Below, piece after piece: positions 49,693-61,282 of a DNA stretch of 64,000 nucleotides (position 1 is its first letter; every line of letters begins with the position of its first letter). The translations under genes and the position numbers were made by a program. Source of the stretch: Lonicera japonica (lineage: Eukaryota; Streptophyta; Magnoliopsida; Dipsacales; Caprifoliaceae); assembly GCA_021464415.1 (NCBI GenBank), contig CM038470.1:30375774-30439773 (forward strand). The letters are read 5' to 3'. The notes beneath the pieces are model-generated. The model was given only the letters and a program-made list of their open reading frames with translations. It was not told the DNA's origin and searched no databases.

Positions 49693-52352
49693 ATGGCGGA
49701 TAGATTAGACTTGGCTTGCCTTGTTTGCGGCCATGTGGGCTTGGATGACGGTTCTGATGGCTATTTTTACTGCCAAAGGTGCGGTTCTCAAGCAGAAGAT
49801 ATCAGAGACACTGCTGATGATCATGAAGAGTTATTTGAGGGTAGACAAGCCAGTCAAGTTCGCAGGACCATTAAGCCTGTTGATACAATAAGAAAGTCGG
49901 TCACTGAGTCCCAAACCCAATCCCAATTCTGGGATTCTCTTAGAACGCCTAGAGGACAACATTGATGCGGGCAACTGTGTGGGTCCCACAGGACCCAGTG
50001 ATTTTGGTTCAGGTTTGAGGACATTGAGTTATGAAGATTACTACTCGGAGATCAGGTTGAAGTATGTGATGGGGGTTCAGATTATGATTCAGCTGCAGTG
50101 CAAGGCTTTGGTTGAGAAGTTCCAAGTCAGTCCCTTGATTGTTGGGATGGCTGGAACCCTTTGGTTGAGGTTCGTAGCATTGACCAGGATTTTCTCTGAT
50201 GGTTGGGCTGATGAAGCCATCAATGAATCCGAATCTCAAAAAGAAGGTATTTGCATTCGTTACTATTCAAACTATATCCTTTTGTTGCTTTATTTGTTCA
50301 GTTTTTAATGCAATATCATTCTAATCTGTGAAATTTCAGGACACTTAGATCCTTCCGATCCAAGTTATTTCTACGACGAACCTCACAATATGCTTGGTCA
50401 ACGGGCTGTAATGATATGGTATAGATCTTTAAACAAGACAATACCATTATCTTATTCCTTAGTGATTTCTTTTCTGGTTTGTCATTTAGCAAGGGAGGCA
50501 ATCCTTCCAACAGATATAATAAAGTGGGCACTCGAAGGAAAGCTTCCGTATTTTTCCGCATTTGTCCAAATAGAAAAACAAATTGGACCGCATTCTACAG
50601 CATGTCCTATAAGTTCAAGCCGTATGTTCAGACCGGCCCATGTTATTTCAGCACAAAAGTTGGAATCACTTGCAGCATCTGTTGCTAACACAGTAGGCTT
50701 GGAGTTACCTCCGGTGAATTTCTATGTGATAGCTTCTCGCTATCTTATGCAGTTATCTCTTCCAATGGAGAAAATTCTTCCTCATGCTTGTCGCATATAT
50801 GAGTGGTCTATGCCTCCAGAGTTGTGGTTATCGGCTAATGAATTGAGGCTACCTACTCGTGCTTGTGTAATGTCTATATTGATAGTTTCGATAAGGATCC
50901 TTTATAATATAAATGGCCTTGGGGAATGGGAAACGATTTTATTATCTGGTTCAAGAGGTCAATCATTAATGGAGCAGAATGGGGAGACTGAACCCACATG
51001 CAGTACCGATATGAAAGATGCCGATACATCGGAGTTGCTATTGAGCCTTGAAACCAAATTTGACGAGCTCAATGATAACTATGGTAGATTATTAAGGATT
51101 ATATTGTAAATTTAAAACATGAATTGTTAGAGTTTGATTTCATGTTTAATGCTGTCTAACTTATGTTTCTTTGTCTGACAGAGTATTCTAAAGACTTGCC
51201 AACCTACCTTCAATATTGTAAAGATGTCGTTTTTGCTGGATTAGAACCATCACTCGAGGATCATGAGGAACAGAAGATAATAGAAGATTTATGGGATTTT
51301 TATCAGAAACAAAAGGTGAGTTTTGGCTGAAAAACTGCTGTTCTTTTCTCACTTGTTTGACATATGCCTCCACTTGCTAAATATGATGTTTCAAACTGCA
51401 GGTGCTTGTTGATTCATAGACATTAGGATGTTGAGATTCAATCCCCTTTAATTTTCGTTTTTCAAGGCTTTAAATTTCATTTATTAAAAAACAGTTTTCC
51501 TTTTCAAACACCAATGGTTCTTGATTAGGTCTTTCGAAGTTCTGATAGACCATGGGAGTTTTTATTAGGCAAACAAAATATTAACGGATTTCGGAGAAAT
51601 TATATGTTCAAATACCAATGTTGACATGATTTAAATTCTTCCTATATAAAACTAAATTTTGGATGTTATTTTCAATTCTCACTAGCTGTAAGGGATATAT
51701 GTCCACCTTTTTCTGTAATCCTTTATTATTGTTTTTCCCCCTTTTCTGTTGAGTTTAGGGTTCTGATCCATCTGATGACCGAGACGTAGGCTCCTTCGAG
51801 CGGAGTGGGGACCACAAGCGATCACGAGAGCACGTAATCATCACACCCAAGGAGAGTAAGAAGCTCAAAGATACTGGGTGTACTAGCAACAAGCAATTAG
51901 AGGATAGTATGTGTAATGGAAATGATAGCTCGCAGCATAGCTTCTCTTGCAGAAATGAAAATCCAACATTTGATGGTAAAACTTATGTGGAGTCTCACAA
52001 AGACAGAGCAATCAGAAGGCTGAGATCGAACATGGAAGAGAACAGGTTTTGTTATATTGAACCGAGGGTGAATGTAAAGAAGAGGAACGACTACCTTCAC
52101 TACATGAGGAAGAAGGACGAAGGTGCTTATACGTATGCAGCCCATGCCGATTACTACATACTGCTGCGTTCCTGTTCGAAGGTGGCTCAGCTTGATATTA
52201 GGAACATGCATGTTGGAGTGTTGAGTTTTGAGAGGAGATTGGGTTGGCTCGAAAAGAGGATAGATCATTGCTTGAAGGTAAAACCCCCTAATGACACTTG
52301 TGATTTTTGTAGTAGTGATGTTGAAAACGATTCTATGCTGTGTCATAGTTGA
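49693..52352 (+). CDS. MEE12: RNA polymerase I initiation factor RRN7/TAF1B (MEE12-like), with one apparent frameshift
   Basis: Four exons: 49693-50246, 50340-51083, 51182-51315 and 51759-52352, about 675 residues. The N-terminus has the zinc ribbon C9-x2-C12 and C27-x2-C30 (CLVCG, CQRCGS). Then follow SYEDYYSEIRLKYVMGVQ, PLIVGMAGTLWLRFVA, GQRAVMIWYRSL, PYFSAFVQIEKQIG, PPVNFYVIASRYL, PHACRIYEWSMPPELWLSAN and LPTYLQYCKDVVFAGLEPS, in the order of the TFIIB-like TAF1B/Rrn7 family. This factor helps RNA polymerase I start rRNA transcription in the nucleolus. Exon 1 is broken: SQFWDSL (to about 49941) is in one frame, while LEDNIDAGNCVGPTGPSDFG onward is in the next frame. As written, the first frame ends at the TGA at 49963-49965. 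One extra base between about 49936 and 49950 explains it. Exons 2-4 are intact. Confidence 0.85.
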
Positions 52353-52654
52353 TGTTTACAAGCGAGTTATATATATAATATATATGATGTAAAGGGTTGG
52401 TTTTGATCATATTATTCTTTCCTCTTGAAATCTAATTATCACAGTTGAAGTCTTTTGATTAGATTAATCTGTATCATCATATTCACCACATTATTAACGT
52501 AGAGGCGCAAACCTGCCAGCGAGTAATTCAATATAGCAATTAGATTTTACATTTTTACGAGAGCAGATGGGTTGGTTTTTGAACTCGCAGGCAACTCGAG
52601 TTTGAGTCTCATTGGCTCTTCTGTGTAGGAATTGTTTGGCTCTAGTTTTAAACA

Positions 52655-52875
52655 ACTGGCAATAACACAAAACACTTGGTAACACTCAATTTTTCATTCG
52701 TTCGATGACAGGCAAGTAAGTGCATATTACTCGCCCGATGACATGTTAATATATGTTTACATAATTGCCCGATGACAAGCGATTAAGGCATTTTTAAGCT
52801 TTTACTCGCTTGCCATCAAGTGAATAAAAAGTGGAATAAAACTAAGTAAAAAATAATGTGCAAATAGCGGCCACT
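52655..52875. mobile_element. Short inverted-repeat element, GCGGCC-end family, copy 1
   Basis: Its right end, reverse-complemented, begins AGTGGCCGCTATTTGCACAT; the left end is ACTGGCAATAACACAAAAC. The interior contains repeated, partly inverted ATTCGTTCGATGACAGGCAA and TACTCGCTTGCCATC words also found in the element at 54481-54770. Confidence 0.6.
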
Positions 52876-53130
52876 ATAATTAACCCTAGAACATGCTGCC
52901 GATACTGGGAGCACCGGAGCTTGGAGCACTAATTAAAGAAGGTTGTTACTAGTGACTAATCGGATATGGCTTTTGCGGGGGTTAAAAGTACTATGTTTTA
53001 AATATAAATTAATTGCGGACCAGACTATTAAATTTTTGACTTGCGGATGAATTCACATTTATGTCATCACGGAAGAGGAACTAGTAATTTCCAAAGACAG
53101 AAACAATCAATTAACAGATAGAAGCTAGTA

Positions 53131-53293
53131 GTCTTTTTTTTGGTTCCCCACTGGGTGTTCGGGCCAACTTTCGTGTATCTCAACTAATTCTCGCTCACGG
53201 TTCGTGACTGCCGCTGGCCAAGTATTATTTTGCCAAGTATTATTTTGACAACACTGGGGTTCGACCTTGAGAGTTCCAAGTCGACGCAAAGTT
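53131..53293 (-). mobile_element. SINE with perfect 14-bp target-site duplication
   Basis: On the - strand: B-box-like AAGGTCGAACCCCAG, then AATTAGTTGAGATACACGAA, GTTGGCCCGAACACCCAGTG, and an A-rich tail. This resembles the 3' body of Au-type plant SINEs. GATAGAAGCTAGTA occurs on both sides (53117-53130 and 53294-53307). A small internal duplication, CCAAGTATTATTTTG, is present at 53218-53250. Confidence 0.85.
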
Positions 53294-53845
53294 GATAGAA
53301 GCTAGTAATTATCCCACAAACTTTGCAGATTTACTTATAGCTTCCCAGAATAGTACTGATCGTTTTACGTTTTCTTCTTGGTATATTGTCGTCGTGGTGT
53401 AATGTTAGCGGGGTGTAATCAAGATACACACATTATTGACAATATGTCACCGAAAACGAGAAATTGGCAATTGAGGAGTGGGATTAGCCCTGTGGTAAGT
53501 AATATCTACGCTTGCTTTGTAGTCTAGGGGTGAGAGAGGAGTTTTTCTTTATTTGTAGGGTTAAAAAGAGATTTAGACCTCCTTTAATTTTTTTTTTAAA
53601 AAAGAAAAAAAAAATGGAGAAATTGGCAATTAATAGTCCAATCAGTCTTGACTTTTGTAAAATAGTGCATATTTTTCAAAAGGTTTCGAGCTACCACATG
53701 CATTTTTGTATTTCTAGCATCACTTGTTACACAGATGTAGCCCGCATAAAAAATATATCTTTTTCATTGTGATTTTTGAGATAAAAGTATTAGGTGTTCT
53801 GATCAAGATACATTATGTATTACTTCCCAATGCTACTTTTACACT

Positions 53846-53957
53846 TGAAATAATTATGCATCATACCTAAAAGGTAATGTTCGAAATAATTATACATCAT
53901 ACTTAAAAAGTAATGTTCGAAATAATTGAACATCATACAGTAGTTAAAAAGTAATGT
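53846..53957. repeat. ~38-bp tandem repeat, three units
   Basis: GAAATAATTATACATCATAC followed by TTAAAAAGTAATGTTC is repeated three times with small changes. Confidence 0.85.
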
Positions 53958-54081
53958 TCGCTAAGTCGTGGGAGCACAGTTTTTATGATTTATGTAAAGG
54001 ATCCAAGATTTTATATAATGCCTAAGAACTTGGAATAAGATTCAAATGAATAAATGATCTTAGAAGCCCTCAAAATATGTT

Positions 54082-55062
54082 CTAAATTTCAATTAGGTCC
54101 TGAAACTTAATTTTGTATTAATTGAGCCCTTAAACTATATAAATTGAACACTAACAGCTTTTTCATCCAAATAGTTCATTAAATCAAACAGATTGAAGGA
54201 TTTTTTTGGTCACTTAACTAAGTTAATTGAAAAAAGGAGATAATTTAAAAGAAGAAAAAGATTATAGAAATTGGGTAATATTGTTCAAATTCTTTGACAA
54301 TGCATGAAGATCTAACATAGATCCTTTCTACTGTTTTGATATTCTTTTTTCCCATGTGAATCCAATTTCATAAATTCAAATTAACTTAAAAAGAAGAAGA
54401 AGAAGAAGAAGAAGAAAGAAGAACACAAGTAAGATATATTGTAAATTAATGGATGTCTACATATATAGATGTAAAGATAAGGCAGTTGTTATTTGCACAC
54501 TAATTTTTACTTGGTTATACTCCATTTTTCATTCGTCCGATGACAAGCAAGTAAGTGCATGTTACTCGTTTAATGAGGACCAAATATAAGCTTGAAAATG
54601 CCTTATTCTGCTCATAAATATTGAGTATGTAAGTTTATATTCGCTTGTTATCTGACGAATGGAAAATCTGCTCATAAATATTGAATATGTAGGTTTATAG
54701 TTGCTTGTTATCTGGCAAATGAAAAATGGAGTATAATCAAATATATTTTAGAGTACAAATAGCGGCCGCTAAAGATAAAGATTAGAAATAAAAAATATGT
54801 GACAAAGAAGATGGGGATGGTTGGTGACCAGTTCTCTCTCTTCTCCTTTCTCTTTCTTCTTTTAATTTTTGTCTTTTTTTTTTTTTTGCAATTAACTTGA
54901 TTAAGTGACCAAAAAACTCTTTAATTAATTTAATGGATTACTTTTTTGAAGATGAAAGATAGATTAATAATTCGGAATTACATCAGAAAAATCGATTATA
55001 TCGTTTTCGTTAGATTAATTTAATGGACACAAAATAGAGTTTAGGAGCCTAATTGAAATTTA
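54082..55062. mobile_element. ~1-kb element with ~180-bp inverted ends, carrying a nested MITE
   Basis: The outer ends CTAAATTTCAATTAGGTCC and, reverse-complemented, CTAAATTTCAATTAGGCTCC match. Inner matching words are TTTTTTGGTCACTTAA and AAGTTAATTG. The arms look MULE- or fold-back-like. Another inverted-repeat element (54481-54770) and a (GAA)n tract (54392-54417) lie inside. No protein-coding sequence was found. Confidence 0.65.
54481..54770. mobile_element. Short inverted-repeat element, GCGGCC-end family, copy 2 (nested)
   Basis: The left end GGCAGTTGTTATTTGCACAC and reverse-complemented right end AGCGGCCGCTATTTGTACTC continue into a shared TATACTCCATTTTTCATT, giving inverted arms of ~70 bases. 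The centre has a 58-bp direct repeat (CTGCTCATAAATATTGA). Confidence 0.75.
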
Positions 55063-55409
55063 GTATATAATTTGAAAGTTTCTTTATCATTTGTTCAATC
55101 CAAATTAAAGAAGTAAGTCATATGCTAGGAAAAAGGGTCTTAATTTTAAATTTTATAGAGGGTCCTGTATACATCATAGACAACCTTCATGCATGTAATG
55201 GTGAAAAGTAATTTTTTTTCAAGTAGCGCAGATTCAAATGGAGATAAGCGGATCTACTTTTGTATGTGAAGATTTAAATCAAAGATACAAAATTATATAC
55301 TTGCACGTTTGGATATTTATTTTGTTATTTTCTTTTTGTTTTTGTCATGTTTTTCTGTTTGTGCAACATAAGAAAAAACCTTAAAAAAATGGAAGATATG
55401 AAATATGGG

Positions 55410-55692
55410 TGGTGATGTTGGCACCCCCAAAAACACTTAATAACACTCTCACTTTAATTCGGTCATTCGCAACCGAGTAGAGTGTCTATTATTCGGTTCT
55501 TGAAGATCGAATATAAGTCTACATACTTGGTTCTTGACAACCGAGTAAGGCATTTTTAAGTTTTTTCAAATTTTTGCAAGTTTATACTCGGTCCTTCACA
55601 ACCGAATAACGTATACGTTATTCGGTTGTTAAGGACCGAATGAAAAGTGAGAGTGTTTTCAAGAGATTTTTGGGGTGCCAATATCACCGCCC
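55410..55692. mobile_element. Short inverted-repeat element, GGTGAT(A/G)TTGGCACC family
   Basis: The left end GGTGATGTTGGCACCCCCAA and reverse-complemented right end GGTGATATTGGCACCCCAAA share a long inverted match through ACACTCTCACTTT. The interior has several ATTCGGTT/AACCGAAT dyads. It is non-coding. Its layout resembles the two GCGGCC-end elements nearby. Confidence 0.75.
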
Positions 55693-55859
55693 TAAAATAT
55701 ATGTATTACATGTTTCAAAATTATTATACATTTTTTAGTTTGAAATATGACCACAGAGGTATTATACCTTATGCAATCCAATTCCTAAATTGTAGAAAAA
55801 AAAATTACGTTTAAATTTGTTCACTTTATTTTTATCTTCTCAATATTTTTAGAAATCAA

Positions 55860-56130
55860 AGAAATGGTCAACCACCATAAAACTCGGTCAAACAAACCCC
55901 TCCATTCCTTTTGCGGCCAACAGACCCCCTCAATTAATCCCTCTCATTACATTACCTCTTCCCAACTTCTATAAATTTCCTTCTACTCCCTACATTTTTC
56001 TTCATTCTTGGACATTGCAGTGCTTCTCTGAGTTTCTTAGAGAAGTATTGCATTTTCTGGGAATCAAAAATAATAACTAATTCAAATAAAGGGAAAAAAA
56101 GTACAAATCAAACCAAACCAAAAAACAAAA
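55860..56130 (+). promoter_or_regulatory. Promoter and leader of AGP gene 1
   Basis: AACAAACCCCTCCATTCC near 55891 and TATAAAT at 55970-55976 are shared in order and spacing with the second AGP gene. The leader contains CTTCTCTGAG-TTT-CTTAGAGAAG (56023-56045), a near-perfect 10-bp hairpin ending 86 bases before the ATG. This is direct comparison of the copies. Confidence 0.75.
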
Positions 56131-56595
56131 ATGGCACGTCAAATGATTGTTCTTGCTCTCGTATTCGTCGCTGTTGTTGGGTTGGCCTCAGCTGCCAATG
56201 CTCCCACCAGTTCACCTACCAAATCTCCAGCCGCGTCACCTAAAAAGTCATCTTCTCCTGCAGCAGCACCATCGAAGGCGACCTCCAGCAGTCCGGCTGC
56301 CTCCCCAAAGTCAGCCAAGAACGGAGGCGATAGCTCATCACCTGCTGCCACTCCTTCATCCTCTGATGCATCTTCACCATCCACTTCTGGAAGCGACGAA
56401 GAAACAACTAGCCCTTCCTCCTCCCCCGAGGCTGAGCCCTCATCTCCACCAGCCCCCGCTAGCGAGTCTGCTGCTACTCCTTCAAGTACTGCCGATGCAC
56501 CTACTGCTGAGGCACCCAGCCCAAGTGGTGCCACTGCTTTGAAGGTTTCCTCTTTCGTCGGTGTTTCAGCTGTCCTCGGTTTCTTCTTTTACTAA
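56131..56595 (+). CDS. Classical arabinogalactan protein, GPI-anchored (BCP1-like), copy 1
   Basis: Single exon, 154 residues. A signal peptide (MARQMIVLALVFVAVVGLAS, cleavage after about residue 21) leads into a Pro/Ala/Ser/Thr-rich body with many SP and AP dipeptides (SSPTKSPAASPKKSSSPAA). These are sites for prolyl hydroxylation and arabinogalactan addition. The C-terminal hydrophobic tail KVSSFVGVSAVLGFFFY (138-154) follows a small-residue region (PSGATA), as expected for a GPI anchor, so the mature protein should sit on the outer plasma membrane or wall. It resembles anther-type BCP1/AGP proteins, but a pollen role is only family inference. Leader and promoter match the second copy 5.4 kb downstream. 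Long frames on the opposite strand are composition shadows. Confidence 0.9.
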   Translation: MARQMIVLALVFVAVVGLASAANAPTSSPTKSPAASPKKSSSPAAAPSKATSSSPAASPKSAKNGGDSSSPAATPSSSDASSPSTSGSDEETTSPSSSPEAEPSSPPAPASESAATPSSTADAPTAEAPSPSGATALKVSSFVGVSAVLGFFFY

Positions 56596-57759
56596 AAATA
56601 CAACTTTTGATGGTTGTGCAGAAGTTTACATTTTGTATATTTAACACAACTGTTAAAATTTTGGGAGTTCTTGTATTTGGGTTCTTGGTTTGAATGAAAA
56701 AAGAAATATATACTTACATGTTGATCTTTCTTTCCCAATTAGTATGTTATCCCTTGCTTTTAACAAATCTAAAATGCCCATTTTTAAAGTGTTAAAGGAA
56801 CTCCAACAATTTTTTTAAAGGATGCGGCCCCTATCACAAATACAATAGTTATATATTTGTGACAAATACATAAGTATTGTATTTGTGTATCCAAGTTATG
56901 ATAAAAAGTTGGTATATGCACCTATGATTGCGAAGGACCGCATCTTTTACAAAAAGAAGTTGTTGAGGCGCACTTAACTTTATTTTTGTTCACAGGGACA
57001 AGATCCTAAAAGCCTCCTTTAACTATGAGTAGTAACACTTATTTTCAAATTATAATATTATATTCACAATAGCAATTCAAAAGATTTAATTATTTAAAAA
57101 CAAAGTTAGATAAAGTTATGTTTCAGATCGATGTGTTAATCTATATCTTTGATATATTCAATTAAATATCTAATTAATAAAACATAAATTCTAAAATATA
57201 TAAGTGTTTAACTTAATTAACCTTTTGTTTTATTTGTTTTGGTAGGAGTGTAGGACATATGAGGTCTAGAAAATTTATTGTACTTAGGGTTAGTGGTCAC
57301 ATATATGATAAAACTAATTTATTTAAGCTTGTAAAACAATTAATGATCAATACCTTTTTTTTTGGTTAAAAAAACTTTAGTCAAAAACTACAGTGAAATT
57401 TTAATTTATTAAAATATTTAATTCAACTACACAACTGAAATTACAGATAATATTTGTATAATGTCAAAATGTCTAATGAAAACAATGTTGGAATCGGAAA
57501 CTCAAAGTATATAAGCATAAATATGTGTAGTGTCATGTAAATGAGTAGTCTACTGTATATAAAGACGATATCAATTCAATTGCCATGTAAAGTTGTGTCA
57601 CATTTTGTAATTTTTATTTTACCTTTTTTTTTTAAACTCAAGTCAAACACTAGAGCAAAAATTTTATTAGAAATCGTAATGGGCTAAATAAAAAATGGGA
57701 GTAACCATCGCTCCCTAATAAAACTGTCCCTTAAAGAGATTTGAAATTGCCCCTTATTA

Positions 57760-57975
57760 ACGGGGTTTAATTTCCACATGCATCTCCGCCTTCCTCAAGC
57801 TCTTATCTGAAAAAGTGCTTTCGTGTTGGTAAGTTCTGCCATAACTCCATCACTTTTCTCTCCTAACGGGATTTCAGCCTACATCTCCGCCTCCCTTGAA
57901 CTCTACTCCGAAAACGTGCTTTCGCTTTGGTTTTGCCATAACTCTATCACCATCATCTTCTAACGGAATTTGAGC
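57760..57975. repeat. ~101-bp tandem repeat, two units plus a partial third
   Basis: CATCTCCGCC recurs at 57781 and 57882, with CGTGCTTTCG-like, GCCATAACTC(C/T)ATCAC and TAACGG(G/A)(A/G)TTT words in the same order. A third TAACGGAATTTGAGCATGCA start is at about 57961. Confidence 0.8.
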
Positions 57976-58861
57976 ATGCATGCAACAAAATTTGCACCTT
58001 GACTACTTGACTACTAAGTAGGTTAAAATTGTACTTAGTCATACGCAACTCATCAATTTATTATAATCATATATATATAATCAATTTGTATAGTGTGAAA
58101 TTCTATTTGTAAAGTGATTGTACACATAAAATATACACATGTTTATTTTGTAGCGCTTCAATAGTTCACTTTTAAACTAGCTAGTGTGTAAAATCCGAAT
58201 GGACCAATTTGTTTGTATATAATTAATATTCAATAGTATTCTATGAATTTTTTTTATACATAGTTTTTTAGCCACAATGTACGTATCTTATTTGTATTTT
58301 TTGATGAGTAGATTTTAAATAAACAAATTTTATGAAAATTCAATAGGGCATTGAAGTTATATCATTTTAAAGTTTTTATAAAAAGTAGTTAAGGAGAGAA
58401 AAATGTGATGTGTGAAATTGGGGTGTTTTATACACATTTATTTTATTAATAGACCAGTATGGTCATTTATATATACAATCATTAGAGCACTAAATTTTTT
58501 AATATATTGTATAAATTTTACACAATTATTTATGTGGCAATACATTTATACAATCATTAAAGATGCCCTATGCATGAAGAGAAGATGAAACTTACTCTCT
58601 TTTTTGGTGCGAAATTGAAATTATAAAATTATAATTTGTTGCTTTATAAAAAGAATTACTACTTAAACCCTTCAACTAGGGTTCTGATCCCCACCCATTT
58701 ACATACGCATATATCTCAACTATCCAACCAACTCTATTACATTATTTTAAAATATATAAAAAAATTGTAATTTAATTATTAATAGTACTTATGCATTGAC
58801 GATCGTACTCTTGTGACATTCTTCTTCCTTTTTTCCATGCACGGTTCATGGTTGTTAGCAT

Positions 58862-59420
58862 GGGTGTAGCCACACTGTGGCGAGGGGGTGCGTGCGCACC
58901 CCTGACGATTTATGCAATTTTTAAATATTTTTTTTTAGAATATATAGACTTATATGTATAAATTTATAGTTAAAGGTATATAATTGTAAAAAATAAAAGT
59001 GGAGGGGCATTTGAAGAATTGAAATACACTTAAGTGAGGAGAGAGAACCCGAGAGTCTCCCATTTTTTTTACTGTTCTCTTCTCCCTTGTTCGTATATAT
59101 AAAAAAAAAATAGGAACAAGTTCTGTTTGAATTTTTTTCTTTAATCAAATCTTATATTTGTTCATACATGTATAAAAAAAATAATAACGGTCATAAGACA
59201 ATTGGATGTTATGATATGCAATTGGTTATCAACATAATGGTCATTACACCGAATAGCAATAATATGGATGTTATGATATGCAATTGGTTATTAATTTAAT
59301 AAATGTTGAATTTATAGGGTTGATTTTAGAATGAATAAGTATTATAGCAAAATAGGAATAAGTTCCTCCTCCGACCGAAAATTGCGCACCCCCGACCTGA
59401 AATTCCTGGCTACGCTATTG
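58862..59420. mobile_element. hAT-like non-autonomous element with internal 61-bp duplication
   Basis: The left end GGGTGTAGCCACACTGTGGC then GAGGGGGTGCG and reverse-complemented right end AATAGCGTAGCCAGGAATTT then CAGGTCGGGGGTGCGC share GTAGCCA and GGGGGTGCG words, typical of plant ZMYM1-type hAT ends. Inside, TGGATGTTATGATATGCAAT (plus TGGTTAT) occurs at 59203 and 59264. Confidence 0.55.
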
Positions 59421-59591
59421 GTTGTTAGCCCTCACCACCACAACTAACCACCGTTAGAGTTTTGGCAATGATTGTCATGGGTGACGAATGGCCAAATGTT
59501 TTTTTTGATGAAAAAGATGAAATTGTATTTAAGTGTTCAAAAAGGATCAGCTAATCCTTCAATAGGATAAATAAAGATAAGAGGCACTTTT

Positions 59592-60185
59592 TAGCAGTGT
59601 TTTTTTAGGCGGCCTAGACTTTAGGCGGTCCCTCTCCGCAAGGAATAAAGGCTAGGCGTTGGATTAGGCGAGGACTGTTCATTAGGCGGGGTTAGGCGGC
59701 TTGGGTTTTTATTTATTTATTTTTTTAATTTGGAACCCTAACGTTGGGTTTTTTTAAATTTTTTTTAGTGTGTGGAACCCTAACGTTTTCTTAGACCCAT
59801 TTAGCTGTAGCCGCACAATTCTTCTTCTCTTTGATATTTTTTTTATACAATTAGGGCTTGAATATTTTCTATACAATTAGGGCTTGAATATTTTCTTTGT
59901 TTTTTTTTCTTTGCAATTCTTAATTAATAACCTTGAACTTTGACTTTCGTAATTTAGTAGTATTTTTGTTAATTGAACATTTGAACTTATTTTATATTTA
60001 TTAGAGTACTATGTTTGATTTGATGATTTTTCAATATTTTATTTTGTATATATAATTTTAGATATATTTAAAAATTAAAAATATAATTAAAAAAACCTGC
60101 CTAGCGCCTAACCGCCTAGGTCCCGACTAGGCGCTCTAGGCACTAGGTCGCCGCCCTAGGTCCCCCTAGTGCCTTTTAGAACCTT
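59592..60185. mobile_element. CTAGGCG-rich repeat, copy 3
   Basis: The left end AGCAGTGTTTTTTTAGGCGG and reverse-complemented right end AGCAAGGTTCTAAAAGGCAC are inverted and start with the same AGCA word as copy 2. Subterminal regions are packed with TAGGCG and GCGCCTA words. The middle is AT-rich. Confidence 0.6.
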
Positions 60186-60216
60186 GCTCTCTAGTATGGT
60201 AAAAATTAAGAATTTA

Positions 60217-60523
60217 GGTTCAGTTTGATAGCAACATAGAAAATTAAAAGAAAAACAACTAGTTTGTGTGAGAAGATGGAAAATAAGTTGAGGTATGTGG
60301 TGAGAGACTCTCCATATTATACTAATTTTTGTGAGTATAAATCCTCCATCATTCGTTATATTTTGTGGAAAAAATTTCTTCACTACCACTCAAAGAAAAA
60401 TTTTCCATGGAAGAAGGCAAAAAGTAAGAGACAATCTCACTACATCTCACAATTTATTTTAGATCTTCTCACTCAAATTAATTGCTTTTCTTTTCATTTT
60501 GTATGTTACTATCAAACGAAACT
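60217..60523. mobile_element. Tourist-like MITE with very long inverted arms (307 bp)
   Basis: The left end GGTTCAGTTTGATAGCAACA and reverse-complemented right end AGTTTCGTTTGATAGTAACA continue for over 100 bases of inverted similarity (AAAATTAAAAGAAAAACAA, GTGAGAAGAT and GTAGTGAGA-like words). TTA lies on both sides. Confidence 0.8.
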
Positions 60524-60526
60524 TTA

Positions 60527-61282
60527 TTTTATAATAATAATACTCGTTATCCATACCTTTTGGTAGAACTAAAAAAGTGTAAATATGTCCAAATCCTGAC
60601 TTTTGCTAAAAAAAATTGCAATTTAATTGAGCAAAATTTGGGATTTGAAGCGTGGAAAAGTTGAACTCCACCACTTGATAAAATTAGCAAAAAAATTTAA
60701 ATTTTACATGTGATAAATTTACTATATTTTGGCTTTTAAAAATTTAGACAAAAAATTTATTCTTCAAATTCCGACTTAAAACAAGTGATATTGTAATTCA
60801 TACCATTTTTTAAATTCTAAATTGCAATTGAAAGAATTTTAAATATAAAATTTTAAGTTGTATCATACACAATTTAGAAAGATTTTAGAATTATATTTCA
60901 TCCAAATATAGGGTAAAGGATCGAGTATCTGACTAAGTTAACATAATCAAAGTGATGTTTAGAAAAGAATGCATTGGCACAGACAGTGCGAGTTTGCCAA
61001 AAACAATGATTGATGCACTCTCTAAAACACTACTTAAAAAAGTAACTTTGCAATTTCAATTGATACACAAATCATTACTATTTTTAACCTCAAATATTTA
61101 TAATTACATGCAGCCTCCAAACTTAATCATAACACTATTTTGCTATATATATATGTTCTTTTCGAGTTTAACAAAACTAGGATGTTCTTTTAAAACAACA
61201 AATTCGGATATATATATTCAACATTGAGGTTAAAAACATTTCATTTGTACACCTTCAATTGTCAAATTCTGTTGCAATTAAA
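60527..61282. other. Spacer before AGP gene 2
   Basis: AT-rich; nothing recognised. Confidence 0.45.

Larger units (their letters stand above)
56596..60216. other. Intergenic region between AGP copies, left part
   Basis: No gene is recognised. It contains the ~101-bp tandem repeat (57760-57950), a hAT-like element (58862-59420) and CTAGGCG repeat copy 3 (59592-60185). The remainder is AT-rich. Confidence 0.45.

Noticed and set aside
56139..56542. Long opposite-strand and alternate-frame reading frames over both AGP genes
   Set aside because: Expected from Ser/Pro/Ala-rich codon composition; the AGP frames have signal peptides and GPI tails while the others do not.
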